NCBI GenBank assembly: GCA_016784425.1
Contig: JADHUQ010000133.1
Location: 1 to 6,583, forward strand
Origin: Candidatus Delongbacteria bacterium
Lineage (GTDB): Bacteria; CAIWAD01; BS150m-G50
Direction of reading: 5' to 3'
Length of the DNA: 6,583 nucleotides
Shown: positions 1-5,907 of the stretch, one piece after another
Layout of the letters: each line of letters begins with the position of its first letter
Position numbering within the stretch: the stretch's first letter is position 1
Made by a program: the position numbers and the translations under genes
Notes under the pieces: model-generated
What the model was told of the DNA's origin: nothing
The model's input: the letters and a program-made list of their open reading frames with translations, nothing else
Databases searched by the model: none

Positions 1-1
1 C

Positions 2-490
2 AGTTATCTCAAGCAAACCCAGACAGGTTCTGCCGCCGGTACGCCGGATGGGCCGATCGTCTGGAGTTTTGATTGGACAGCACCGGCCAATAGCAGCAGT
101 GATGTGATTTTTTACGCAGCCGGCAATGCAGCTAACAACAACTCGAGTACTGCAGGTGACTATATCTATACTGCCGCAGTTACAATCCCGGTTGTCGAAA
201 CTGTAGCAGCCGATGGGCAGGTCGTTGCTGGAATCTCATTACAGCAGAACTACCCCAACCCATTTAATCCGACCACCACAATCCGATTCAATCTGACCAC
301 CCCACAAACGGCAACAATTGTGATACACAATACACTCGGCCAGGAGGTGCACAGAATAGTCATGGGTCAGGTCGGTACCGGTTTGCATGAGCTGAATTTT
401 GACGCTGGCAGCTTACCCAGTGGTGTGTATTTCTATACTCTGAGAACCGGTAGCCTTATCGAAACCAGAAAGATGGTTCTGCTGCAGTAA
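2..490 (+). CDS. Secreted protein, C-terminal part: Reeler-like/choice-of-anchor V type domain plus T9SS type A sorting domain (5'-partial)
   Basis: The frame is open from base 2, so the gene starts outside the window; the GTG at 104 is an internal valine inside a conserved motif, not a start. 162 residues are visible. The first ~60 (…SYLKQTQTGSAAG…, VWSFDWTAP, VIFYAAGNAANNNSSTAGDY, IYTAAV) match my memory of the end of the Reeler-like / choice-of-anchor V beta-sandwich, with its W-x-F-x-W-T-A-P strand and F-Y-A-A-G-N-A-A-N signature. After a short linker, 239-487 encodes a full type A sorting domain (LQQNYPNPFNPTTTIRF … LPSGVYFYTL … ETRKMVLLQ). By family knowledge this tail takes the protein across the outer membrane via T9SS and is usually cleaved for surface attachment or release. 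Stop is TAA. The domain's ligand is unknown. Tail identification is very secure; naming of the N-terminal domain is less so. Confidence 0.9.
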   Translation, partial: SYLKQTQTGSAAGTPDGPIVWSFDWTAPANSSSDVIFYAAGNAANNNSSTAGDYIYTAAVTIPVVETVAADGQVVAGISLQQNYPNPFNPTTTIRFNLTTPQTATIVIHNTLGQEVHRIVMGQVGTGLHELNFDAGSLPSGVYFYTLRTGSLIETRKMVLLQ

Positions 491-1094
491 CGGAAACGCG
501 AGAACATCTTTCTTCAGCAACATAGACACGCACATATCACGCAATTTGTATACTGCTTACAGTTTACACTGTACCAGGGAGCAGCGCTCCCGGACTCGCG
601 GTTTTCTTCGGTTTGAACTGTCCAGAAAGCCAGTAAAGCCCTGTTGACCCCTGCCCTTATTTACCTAAAACTGCGAAGCTCCATCTGTGATTTCTTGAAG
701 CGCAAGCATATCCCCCCTACTGAATCATGATGTACAGTGATACTCATCTGAAATGCACGGTTTATAATGGAGACAGCGGCATCACTTAGTGTATTTTCCA
801 AAATGCACCAACTCAATCGGTCAGCTCAACTGGGAAATACTATTACAATAATGTTCCTGAAGTGTTGCCGGTAAATGAAGCGAAAAGATACGAATGAGGT
901 CCACTGCTTCTGTACAGCTGGTCAACATCAAAGAAGTTCCTGCATCCATAAAACTCAATATCACGGTTTTTTTCTCCGATTAGATAGTCAGCAGTGTTCG
1001 GCAATTTATTCTTTAGATACCCATCAAAGAGCCGGACAAAATCTTCCAGTGAGTTTGAACTGAATGTGACTGCTGTGGATTCAAGCAAGTGTCG
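491..1094. other. Gene-poor interval of about 600 bp between two secreted-protein genes
   Basis: No coding region is supported here. The plus strand has only short frames without a ribosome binding site. The minus strand has an 81-codon frame (1088-843) whose product looks fairly protein-like (…LEDFVRLFDGYLKNKL…, …EKNRDIEFYGC…), but it begins with TTG, has no Shine-Dalgarno sequence, and its open frame runs antisense through the start of the next gene to a stop at 1184. The stretch looks AT-richer than its neighbours. It should hold the promoter of the downstream gene, but I could not pick a convincing -35/-10 pair or a Bacteroidetes-type TAnnTTTG box. Confidence 0.5.
558..591 (+). terminator. 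Two tandem hairpins after the first gene, possible weak terminator
   Basis: Two perfect short stem-loops lie side by side about 70 bp after the stop codon: TACAGT-TTAC-ACTGTA (558-573) and GGGAGC-AGC-GCTCCC (577-591). The second is GC-rich, but its T-rich stretch (600-609) starts 9 bases past the stem, so this is not a classical intrinsic terminator. It may instead protect the 3' end of the transcript or be chance structure. Confidence 0.3.
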
Positions 1095-1101
1095 AAAGGA
1101 G
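1095..1101 (+). promoter_or_regulatory. Strong Shine-Dalgarno site AAAGGAG
   Basis: AAAGGAG lies 6 bases before a TTG codon at 1108, which is ideal spacing. It is the only good ribosome binding site near the 5' end of the following gene. It argues that translation was meant to start at 1108 rather than at the GTG at 1144, which has no such site before it. Confidence 0.7.
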
Positions 1102-1107
1102 AAGCTT

Positions 1108-1167
1108 TTGAAATAGTTTATCGGATTTCTGACTCTGGCCGTTGTGGTTTCGGCAACCAGCCTGGCG
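1108..1167 (+). other. Signal peptide coding segment interrupted by an in-frame TAG at codon 3
   Basis: Reading from TTG 1108 in the frame of the downstream gene gives M-K-stop-FIGFLTLAVVVSATSLA-E. Apart from the TAG at 1114-1116 this is a textbook Sec signal peptide: a lysine-containing n-region, a hydrophobic core (FIGFLTLAVVV) and an S-L-A cleavage site before E, 20 codons in all. AAG (Lys) differs from TAG by one base, so the ancestral start was probably M-K-K-F-I. The stop is seen directly; the ancestral state is inferred. Either the gene is recently broken, the base is an assembly or read error, or a low level of readthrough or reinitiation occurs. General TAG recoding is unlikely because two genes here end in TAG. 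Confidence 0.7.
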
Positions 1168-2574
1168 GAGACATCACCTGATTATGATGCCTGGAAGGTG
1201 AGTCAGCGTACCACACCAGCCCAACGTTCTTTCACCAGCAGTGTAAGTGCGGTTGTCAGTGTCAACGCAAATGATAGCGACGGTTCGTTCACCATAGGAA
1301 CTGCTGACGGGACACGCCTCCTCTATGGTCATGGTTATGATCCCTGGTCAACGCTTTTCAACCTGCGCGTTGATGGTGTAGAGTACCTGCAGACAGATCT
1401 GGCACTGGAAACCGCTCCCACTCTGGATGGTGCAACCATCAGGTGCAGTTTCACCATCGACAATTACCGGGTCTGGCAGTATTTAACACCAATCGATTTC
1501 AATGAGACTGAGGGTGCGGTCAAAATCGAATATCTGATCGAAAACAATTCCGGTGAGGTACACGATCTGGACCTATTGCTCGAGATGGACACTATGGTCG
1601 ATTGGAATGACGGTGCACCAATTTCCACTGAGTTTGGCTACACTGGTGTGGAGACCTGCTTTGATGCCCCTGATATTCCGGACTACTGGCAGGCCTTTGA
1701 GGTAGATCCCAACCAGGATCCGGAGTTCCTGATAGGTCAGGGAACTTTGAATGGTTACGATGCCACACCACCCGATCGATTTGCTTTTGGTAGTTGGGGT
1801 AACTTCTACACACCTGACTTTGGTTATGAGTGCAACAATCTGGGGTATTATGATTCCGCTACCCTGCTCTGGTGGTACAACTGTCTTGAGCCAGGTGGTT
1901 CCACCTATCTTTGTACATATTATGGGGTCGGTTCGGTAGCACAGAGTCCGGGTGAATTATCGCTCACAATGAGTGCCCCCGATGAGTTGACCTGTGATCA
2001 ATATGGGGAACTGGTTCCCAATCCGTTCAGCGTCAACCTGATTGTAACCAACACCGGTGTGTCGGTTTGTGAAGGTATTGTCGCCACAATTTCACTTCCA
2101 GTCGGTTTGACAACCACCAACAGCTCAGTAACTCTGGGTAGTATCGCAGCCAACGAGTACGCTACTGCCTCGTTCGAGGTTACCGCAGCTGACGCGCCCT
2201 GTAATCTGTGGCTTTCCTACAGTTGCAGTGTCACTTCCACAACTTGTGATGAAAATGTGGTTGGTGATGATGTTTATATTCCCTGCTGCGAATTCACGGA
2301 AGTAGAGCCGGAGGGATATGCTCTAAGACAAAACTACCCGAATCCCTTCAATCCCACCACCATTATAGAGTATAGCCTGGCTGAGGCGGTTCCAATCCGC
2401 ATCCAGGTTATGAATATGTCAGGTCAACTGGTTACTACACTGGTCAATGAAACGGGTACCCCCGGGGTACATCTGGTAGAGTTCAATGCCGCCGGTCTGC
2501 CCAGCGGTCTCTATTTCTATACCCTGATCGCCGGCACCTATGTTGAGACACGGAAAATGGTCCTGCTGCAGTAG
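1144..2574 (+). CDS. Large secreted protein with CARDB/DUF11-like Ig domain and T9SS type A sorting domain
   Basis: 476 residues from GTG 1144, but this start cuts the signal peptide in half and has no ribosome binding site; the natural start is probably TTG 1108, behind an in-frame TAG at 1114. Residues ~45-265 form a beta-rich region of unknown function (FTIGTADGTRLLYGHGYDPW … VDGVEYL … DLDLLLEMDTMVDWNDG … TYYGVGS); I know similar regions from other secreted bacterial proteins but not a name for them. Residues ~271-350 look like a CARDB/DUF11 Ig-like fold (NPFSVNLIVTNTGVSVCEG … LPVGLTT … LGSIAANEYATASFEV). Residues 394-476 (2323-2571) are a T9SS type A sorting domain (LRQNYPNPFNPTTIIEYSL … GLPSGLYFYTL … ETRKMVLLQ). 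The region has 12 cysteines, including a CC pair at 381-382, consistent with disulfides outside the cytoplasm. No catalytic motif is visible. Probably a surface or extracellular structural or binding protein; possibly a pseudogene because of the stop. Confidence 0.85.
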   Translation: MVSATSLAETSPDYDAWKVSQRTTPAQRSFTSSVSAVVSVNANDSDGSFTIGTADGTRLLYGHGYDPWSTLFNLRVDGVEYLQTDLALETAPTLDGATIRCSFTIDNYRVWQYLTPIDFNETEGAVKIEYLIENNSGEVHDLDLLLEMDTMVDWNDGAPISTEFGYTGVETCFDAPDIPDYWQAFEVDPNQDPEFLIGQGTLNGYDATPPDRFAFGSWGNFYTPDFGYECNNLGYYDSATLLWWYNCLEPGGSTYLCTYYGVGSVAQSPGELSLTMSAPDELTCDQYGELVPNPFSVNLIVTNTGVSVCEGIVATISLPVGLTTTNSSVTLGSIAANEYATASFEVTAADAPCNLWLSYSCSVTSTTCDENVVGDDVYIPCCEFTEVEPEGYALRQNYPNPFNPTTIIEYSLAEAVPIRIQVMNMSGQLVTTLVNETGTPGVHLVEFNAAGLPSGLYFYTLIAGTYVETRKMVLLQ

Positions 2575-2638
2575 TTTGATAAACAGTCGTTCCTGTTGAC
2601 GGCCGTTTTCGACAGATCATTGAAGATAGATGAGAGAG

Positions 2639-2669
2639 GAGGCTACCAGGATTTGGTGGCCTCTTTTTT
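2639..2669 (+). terminator. Intrinsic (Rho-independent) terminator of the 1108/1144-2574 gene
   Basis: GAGGCTACC (2639-2647), a 7-base loop AGGATTT, and GGTGGCCTC (2655-2663) form an unbroken 9-bp stem with one U-G wobble, followed directly by six Ts (2664-2669). It lies 65 bp after the TAG stop. The mirror strand has no T tract after the stem, so it should act only on plus-strand transcription. Confidence 0.9.
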
Positions 2670-3162
2670 GGATATCGCTCATTTTGCGAACCTCTAATTC
2701 GGCGGCATTTTTCCGTAACATCCTGTAATTACAGTCCTAACTGGGGTCGGACCCAGATTAACTGCTGTAATTACAGAACATACACCCTTAAAAAGCTCAA
2801 ATATCGCCCTTAAATGGTCCTTTTTGGGGTGAAAAAGATACCTCGGTACCATACAGCTTAGCTTGATCTTCAGGGAGAATGATCTCACACCAGGTATGGC
2901 GATGATATCTGTTACAGACGGTTGGTGGCAGCTCGTGATACTTTGGGAGTTGTTCCCAGTGCCGCATTCTGACCAACGCCACCCATTTCGGCAGGTGAGG
3001 ATACATCGATGGGGAATAGCGTTACCTCCCTCGTGAATCAAAAAGAGGGGAGCGGGCGTATCAGTTACAGCAACCAACCGGATGACATAAACTGCCGAGA
3101 AAACGGTGTTGCGGTTCCATGTTTCAGGAGCATTCAGTACAAACCAAAAAACATGACCAGGG
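2670..3162. other. Gene-poor interval between convergent transcription units
   Basis: No recognised gene. It holds a palindrome cluster (2723-2776) and two overlapping minus-strand frames. The 69-codon frame at 3006-2797 starts with ATG and gives a W- and Y-containing peptide (MYPHLPKWVALVRMRHWEQL…, …RHTWCEIILPEDQAKLYG…) with plausible codon use. Its only Shine-Dalgarno-like GGGAGG (3025-3030) is 18 bases away, too far to be convincing, and the frame is closed upstream at 3022-3024. It could be a small unknown gene or a relic of a mobile-element gene; I do not recognise it. The 127-codon frame at 3077-2694 looks like a shadow. No terminator for the minus-strand aldolase gene is evident here. 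Confidence 0.5.
2723..2776. repeat. Palindrome cluster: two identical CTGTAATTACAG copies flanking a GGGTC-G-GACCC hairpin
   Basis: The perfect 12-bp palindrome CTGTAATTACAG occurs at 2723-2734 and again, identically, at 2765-2776, 42 bp apart start to start. Exactly between them is a third inverted repeat: GGGTC-G-GACCC (2744-2754), which can alternatively fold as TAACTGGG … CCCAG(A)TTA (2738-2760). The overall arrangement is symmetrical. Inference: short GGGGTCnGACCC-type palindromes are reminiscent of REP-like elements and of REP-associated tyrosine transposase (RAYT/IS200-like) relics. A dimeric regulator site is a less likely alternative, because no gene start lies next to it. Confidence 0.75.
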
Positions 3163-4206
3163 CTACCCTGGGGATGAAGCTGCTACTTCGCGCAGCAGCT
3201 CCAGCGCCCGCTCGATCGACTCGGTGCCGACAGCCAGGCTGGTGACCGCCCGGATGGTATCAGGTGAGGTGGCGAGTACCAGAACTCCCTTTTGCCGCAG
3301 ACGCTCCACCATGGTCGCTGCAGGCTGACTCTCCACCTCAAAGTAGACCATGTTGGTTGCCACCAGAGCCGGATTGGTAGTCAGACCGGGAATGTCAGCG
3401 ATCCCCAGAGCCAGGAACCGGGCATTGGCGTGATCTTCAACCAGACGTTCCCGGTGATGCTCCAGCGCATAGAGAGCTCCCGCAGCGATGATACCGGCCT
3501 GCCGCATACCCCCGCCCAGTTGTTTGCGAACATGACGAGCACGTTCAATCAGAGAAGAGCTCCCCACCAGCGCTGATCCGACCGGTGCACCCAATCCCTT
3601 GGAGAAACAGACGCTCACGCTATCGAACCCCCCGGCATATTCCTTTTCGGTTACACCGGTTGCAACTGCAGCATTCCAGAGGCGAGCCCCATCGAGGTGG
3701 AGCAGCAGATCCCTGCTGCGGGCGACCTCACAGACGGCGTTGATCTGGTCCAGTGTCCAGACAGTACCGCCACCACGATTGTGGGTCTGCTCTACTGCCA
3801 GCAGCCGGGAGCGGGGGAAGTGTACATCCACCGGACGCAGGGCCGCGATAACAGTATCAGGTGTGAAGATTCCCCTATCGCTCGAGAGCAGACGGCAGGT
3901 CACGCCGGAAAGCGCCGCCGGTGCCCCCGCCTCATACCAGTACATGTGCGCTTTTCTCTCCAGCAGCATTTCGTCCCCGGGACGGGTATGACATCGCAAC
4001 GCAACCTGGTTGGCCATAGTCCCGGAAGCTACAAAGAGAGCAGCCTCCTTACCGAGCAGCTCCGCTGTACTCTGCTCCAGGCGGTTTACGGTGGGATCAT
4101 CACCAAAAACATCGTCACCAACCGGGGCGCTCGCCATCGCTTCCCGCATTCCCGGTGTGGGCTGGGTAATGGTATCGCTGCGCAAATCCACAAATTCAGC
4201 TGTCAC
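3163..4206 (-). CDS. ltaE: Low-specificity L-threonine aldolase (PLP-dependent, fold type I)
   Basis: 347 residues, normal length for the beta-eliminating lyase / threonine aldolase family, which cleaves L-threonine or L-allo-threonine to glycine and acetaldehyde in the cytoplasm. Seen: N-terminal VDLRSDTITQPTPGM (6-20); a phosphate-binding SGT (61-63); H87 in KAHMYWYEAGA, matching the family's PLP-stacking histidine; EQTHNRGGGTVW (139-150); HLDGARLWNA (170-179) with the PLP-binding D172 and R175; and K203 in FSKGLGAPVGS as the Schiff-base lysine. R319 corresponds to the family's late carboxylate-binding arginine, but the following segment is TSLAV where relatives usually have T-H-x-D-V. Start is GTG 4206, with GAGG (4215-4212) 5 bases before it; stop is TAG. 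It follows the SUMF1-like gene on the same strand by 134 bp, so co-transcription is possible but not shown. The symbol follows the family; exact substrate stereospecificity is unknown. Confidence 0.95.
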   Translation of the reverse strand: MTAEFVDLRSDTITQPTPGMREAMASAPVGDDVFGDDPTVNRLEQSTAELLGKEAALFVASGTMANQVALRCHTRPGDEMLLERKAHMYWYEAGAPAALSGVTCRLLSSDRGIFTPDTVIAALRPVDVHFPRSRLLAVEQTHNRGGGTVWTLDQINAVCEVARSRDLLLHLDGARLWNAAVATGVTEKEYAGGFDSVSVCFSKGLGAPVGSALVGSSSLIERARHVRKQLGGGMRQAGIIAAGALYALEHHRERLVEDHANARFLALGIADIPGLTTNPALVATNMVYFEVESQPAATMVERLRQKGVLVLATSPDTIRAVTSLAVGTESIERALELLREVAASSPG

Positions 4207-4270
4207 CTTAGCCTCGTCTTGAAAGTCCAGGTAAAAAACTATTTAGAACAGCTGTCCCAGGCATTCAGGT

Positions 4271-4290
4271 AAATCCTGGAAGCAGGATCT
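4271..4290 (-). repeat. Short hairpin in the gap between the SUMF1-like and aldolase genes
   Basis: On the minus strand AGATCCTG-CTTC-CAGGATTT folds into an 8-bp stem (one G-U pair) with a 4-base loop, around 4271-4290. There is no T run right after it, so it is not a proper intrinsic terminator. It may cause partial termination or mark a processing site between the two genes, or be chance. Confidence 0.3.
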
Positions 4291-4340
4291 GGAAAGCTGA
4301 ATACAAGGACTTATCTGGATAGAGCCGGTTTGGAGGTTGC

Positions 4341-5519
4341 TCAGCGGCCGGCGGTACGACAAACCCGGAAACCGCCGTCGTCATCAGCGGAGGCGGGATC
4401 GACCACACCCCGATAGGCGGCGGGTAGATAACCACCACCATAGCCCCAACTACCTCCCCGCAGCAAACGTCCATAACTGCTGTCAGCCCCCAACGGATCA
4501 ACCTGGGGTGAGCTGGTGTAATCCTCATACCAGTCGCCACACCACTCCCAGAGATTTCCGGCAAGGTCAAGTTGACCCAGCACCCCGGCCCCGGCGGGAC
4601 AGGAGCCTACCGGTGCTGTCCAACCCACACAATATTGATAGGGTTGAGCGCTTTGGTCGTAGTGATTGGCCAGACTACAGGATGGAATCGCCTCCCCCCA
4701 ACAGTAAGTCCGATTGTCCGGATAACGGGCGGCATACTCCCACTCCGCTTCAGTGGGCAAACGATAACCCTCGGCACTGTAGGGGTTATGACCTGGCGTC
4801 TGTTCCCATTCTCCCAGGTAGAACTGCGTCAGTCCTTCCATTTCGCTGCGCCAGTCGCAATAACAGGCGGCACCATACCAGGAAACCTCTTTCACCGGAT
4901 GATTGGTGGGATCATACCCATCCGGATAGGCCACCTGCGCCTGCCACCCCGGGGCTTCCCGCAAACCGAAGAGACCATCAGCAAAGGTGAACTCGCAGTC
5001 ATCATCATCCAGATCCAGCAGTTCAAAGCTGTATGCTGCCACCGTCGTGCTGCTGACCGTAAGATAGCCCTGGTCATAAGCCCATTGCAGCCCCTCGAGG
5101 TATTGCAGATTGGTGACCTCTGCCAGCGCCAGGTAAAAAGCGCTGGTCAGGGTAACCTGGTGTACCGGTGTGGCGACACCTGTCTGCCCCATGGTGAAAC
5201 TGCCGGCGGGGAACAAAGTAAATCCGGGTGGTACGGTCAGGCTATCCAGAGCGATTATGTAAAAGAACTGCTGTCCGGTGGCTGTATTGAACCATGGTGG
5301 ATTTTCGACGATCTCCAGCAGCTCGCCGACGTTATACGGGCCTTCACCACAGTCGTAGATCGCATAGCGATCCGCCCCGACGACCTCCTCCCAGTTAAGA
5401 ACCATATTGACTGAATCGCCTGCCTGTTCACTGAAAATGGTGACCTGGGGTGGTTCAAGTGCCCAGAGCAAAGGGGTCAACCACAGCAGTGACACAATCA
5501 GATTCAGAATGAATTTCAT
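4341..5519 (-). CDS. Secreted FN3-like + SUMF1/FGE-family (formylglycine-generating-enzyme-like) protein lacking the catalytic cysteine pair
   Basis: 392 residues. MKFILNLIVSLLWLTPLLWA (1-20) is a clear Sec signal peptide without a lipobox cysteine. Residues ~23-92 look like a fibronectin type III fold (VNMVLNWEEVVGADRYAIY … FFYIIAL). Residues ~98-391 are an FGE-sulfatase (SUMF1/PF03781) domain: GFTLFPAGSFTMG (99-111), HPVKEVSWYGAACYCDW (207-223), GYRLPTEAEWEYAAR (251-265), DLAGNLWEWCGDW (318-330), RLLRGGSW (351-358), GFRVCR (383-388). In true formylglycine-generating enzymes two copper-binding cysteines follow the GGS(W/Y) motif; here those positions are Y360 and L365, so sulfatase-activating chemistry is unlikely. 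An acidic insert DLDDDD (169-174) sits in the domain. There is no T9SS tail although its neighbours have one, so it may stay in the periplasm. ATG 5519 is preceded by AAGG-TAGG, 5 bases away. Stop is TGA. The role is probably binding or structural; the substrate is unknown. Confidence 0.93.
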   Translation of the reverse strand: MKFILNLIVSLLWLTPLLWALEPPQVTIFSEQAGDSVNMVLNWEEVVGADRYAIYDCGEGPYNVGELLEIVENPPWFNTATGQQFFYIIALDSLTVPPGFTLFPAGSFTMGQTGVATPVHQVTLTSAFYLALAEVTNLQYLEGLQWAYDQGYLTVSSTTVAAYSFELLDLDDDDCEFTFADGLFGLREAPGWQAQVAYPDGYDPTNHPVKEVSWYGAACYCDWRSEMEGLTQFYLGEWEQTPGHNPYSAEGYRLPTEAEWEYAARYPDNRTYCWGEAIPSCSLANHYDQSAQPYQYCVGWTAPVGSCPAGAGVLGQLDLAGNLWEWCGDWYEDYTSSPQVDPLGADSSYGRLLRGGSWGYGGGYLPAAYRGVVDPASADDDGGFRVCRTAGR

Positions 5520-5907
5520 CTTGGCCTACCTTCTGCGTTGCTGAAATATCGTAAAACCCCGGGACTTATTCCATTGAAAGCTACTCTACCAGCGGCTTTA
5601 AGGGGAGTGCGGGATAAGCAGCAGGTTACGACGGGCACAAGGAGCCGGCTTCCAGTGGGTGGTCGCAGGGGTTCCGAGCCTGCCAGTAATGTGTGGTTGA
5701 TTCCCGCGCAGCTGTCGGAGAAGTGGACATCATATTTTTTACCAGCGTTCAAATCCCGATTCACTTGAGCAGCAACAAGCGCTTAACCTGCCACTCTGCA
5801 TCCATTCGAAGCCGGCAGGAACAAACAGGACCCGGCCTCCAATCTCCTCTGTGCCCTGTGGTATTATCTCTTCGACAATGTCGACTTTCCTGAAAAGACC
5901 TCAAACA
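5520..5907. other. Gene-poor interval upstream of the SUMF1-like gene
   Basis: No supported gene. A minus-strand 82-codon frame (GTG 5764 to TGA 5516) ends in an ATGA overlap with the start of the SUMF1-like gene, which would suit translational coupling. It has no Shine-Dalgarno site, no recognisable motif and an unlikely composition, and an equally long plus-strand frame lies opposite (5538-5768), so I treat both as chance. A small TCGAC-ATT-GTCGA hairpin occurs ~25 bp after the stop of the beta-helix gene (minus strand, 5883-5871), without a T run. The interval should contain the promoter for the SUMF1-like and possibly the aldolase genes; no clear box is visible. Confidence 0.45.

Noticed and set aside
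104..490. A complete 128-residue gene starting at GTG 104
   Set aside because: The frame is open back to base 2 and the codon lies inside the conserved VIFYAAGNAAN motif, so this is an internal valine of a longer gene.
1114..1116. TAG recoded to an amino acid in this organism
   Set aside because: The same secreted-protein gene and the aldolase gene both end in TAG exactly after complete domains, so TAG works as a stop.
2694..3077. 127-codon minus-strand frame as a real gene
   Set aside because: It overlaps another frame of better composition, runs through the palindrome cluster, has no recognisable motif and no convincing start.
3599..4272. Plus-strand frames of 130 and 191 codons opposite the aldolase gene
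   Set aside because: They are antisense to a clear threonine aldolase with all motifs in order; there is no ribosome binding site or recognisable product.
4337..5414. Long plus-strand frames (217 and 280 codons) opposite the SUMF1-like gene
   Set aside because: They are antisense shadows of a well-identified gene; their products are low-complexity Pro/Arg-rich or lack any domain.
4341..5519. Genuine sulfatase-activating formylglycine-generating enzyme
   Set aside because: The two required cysteines after GGSW are missing and there is no sulfatase gene nearby in the window.
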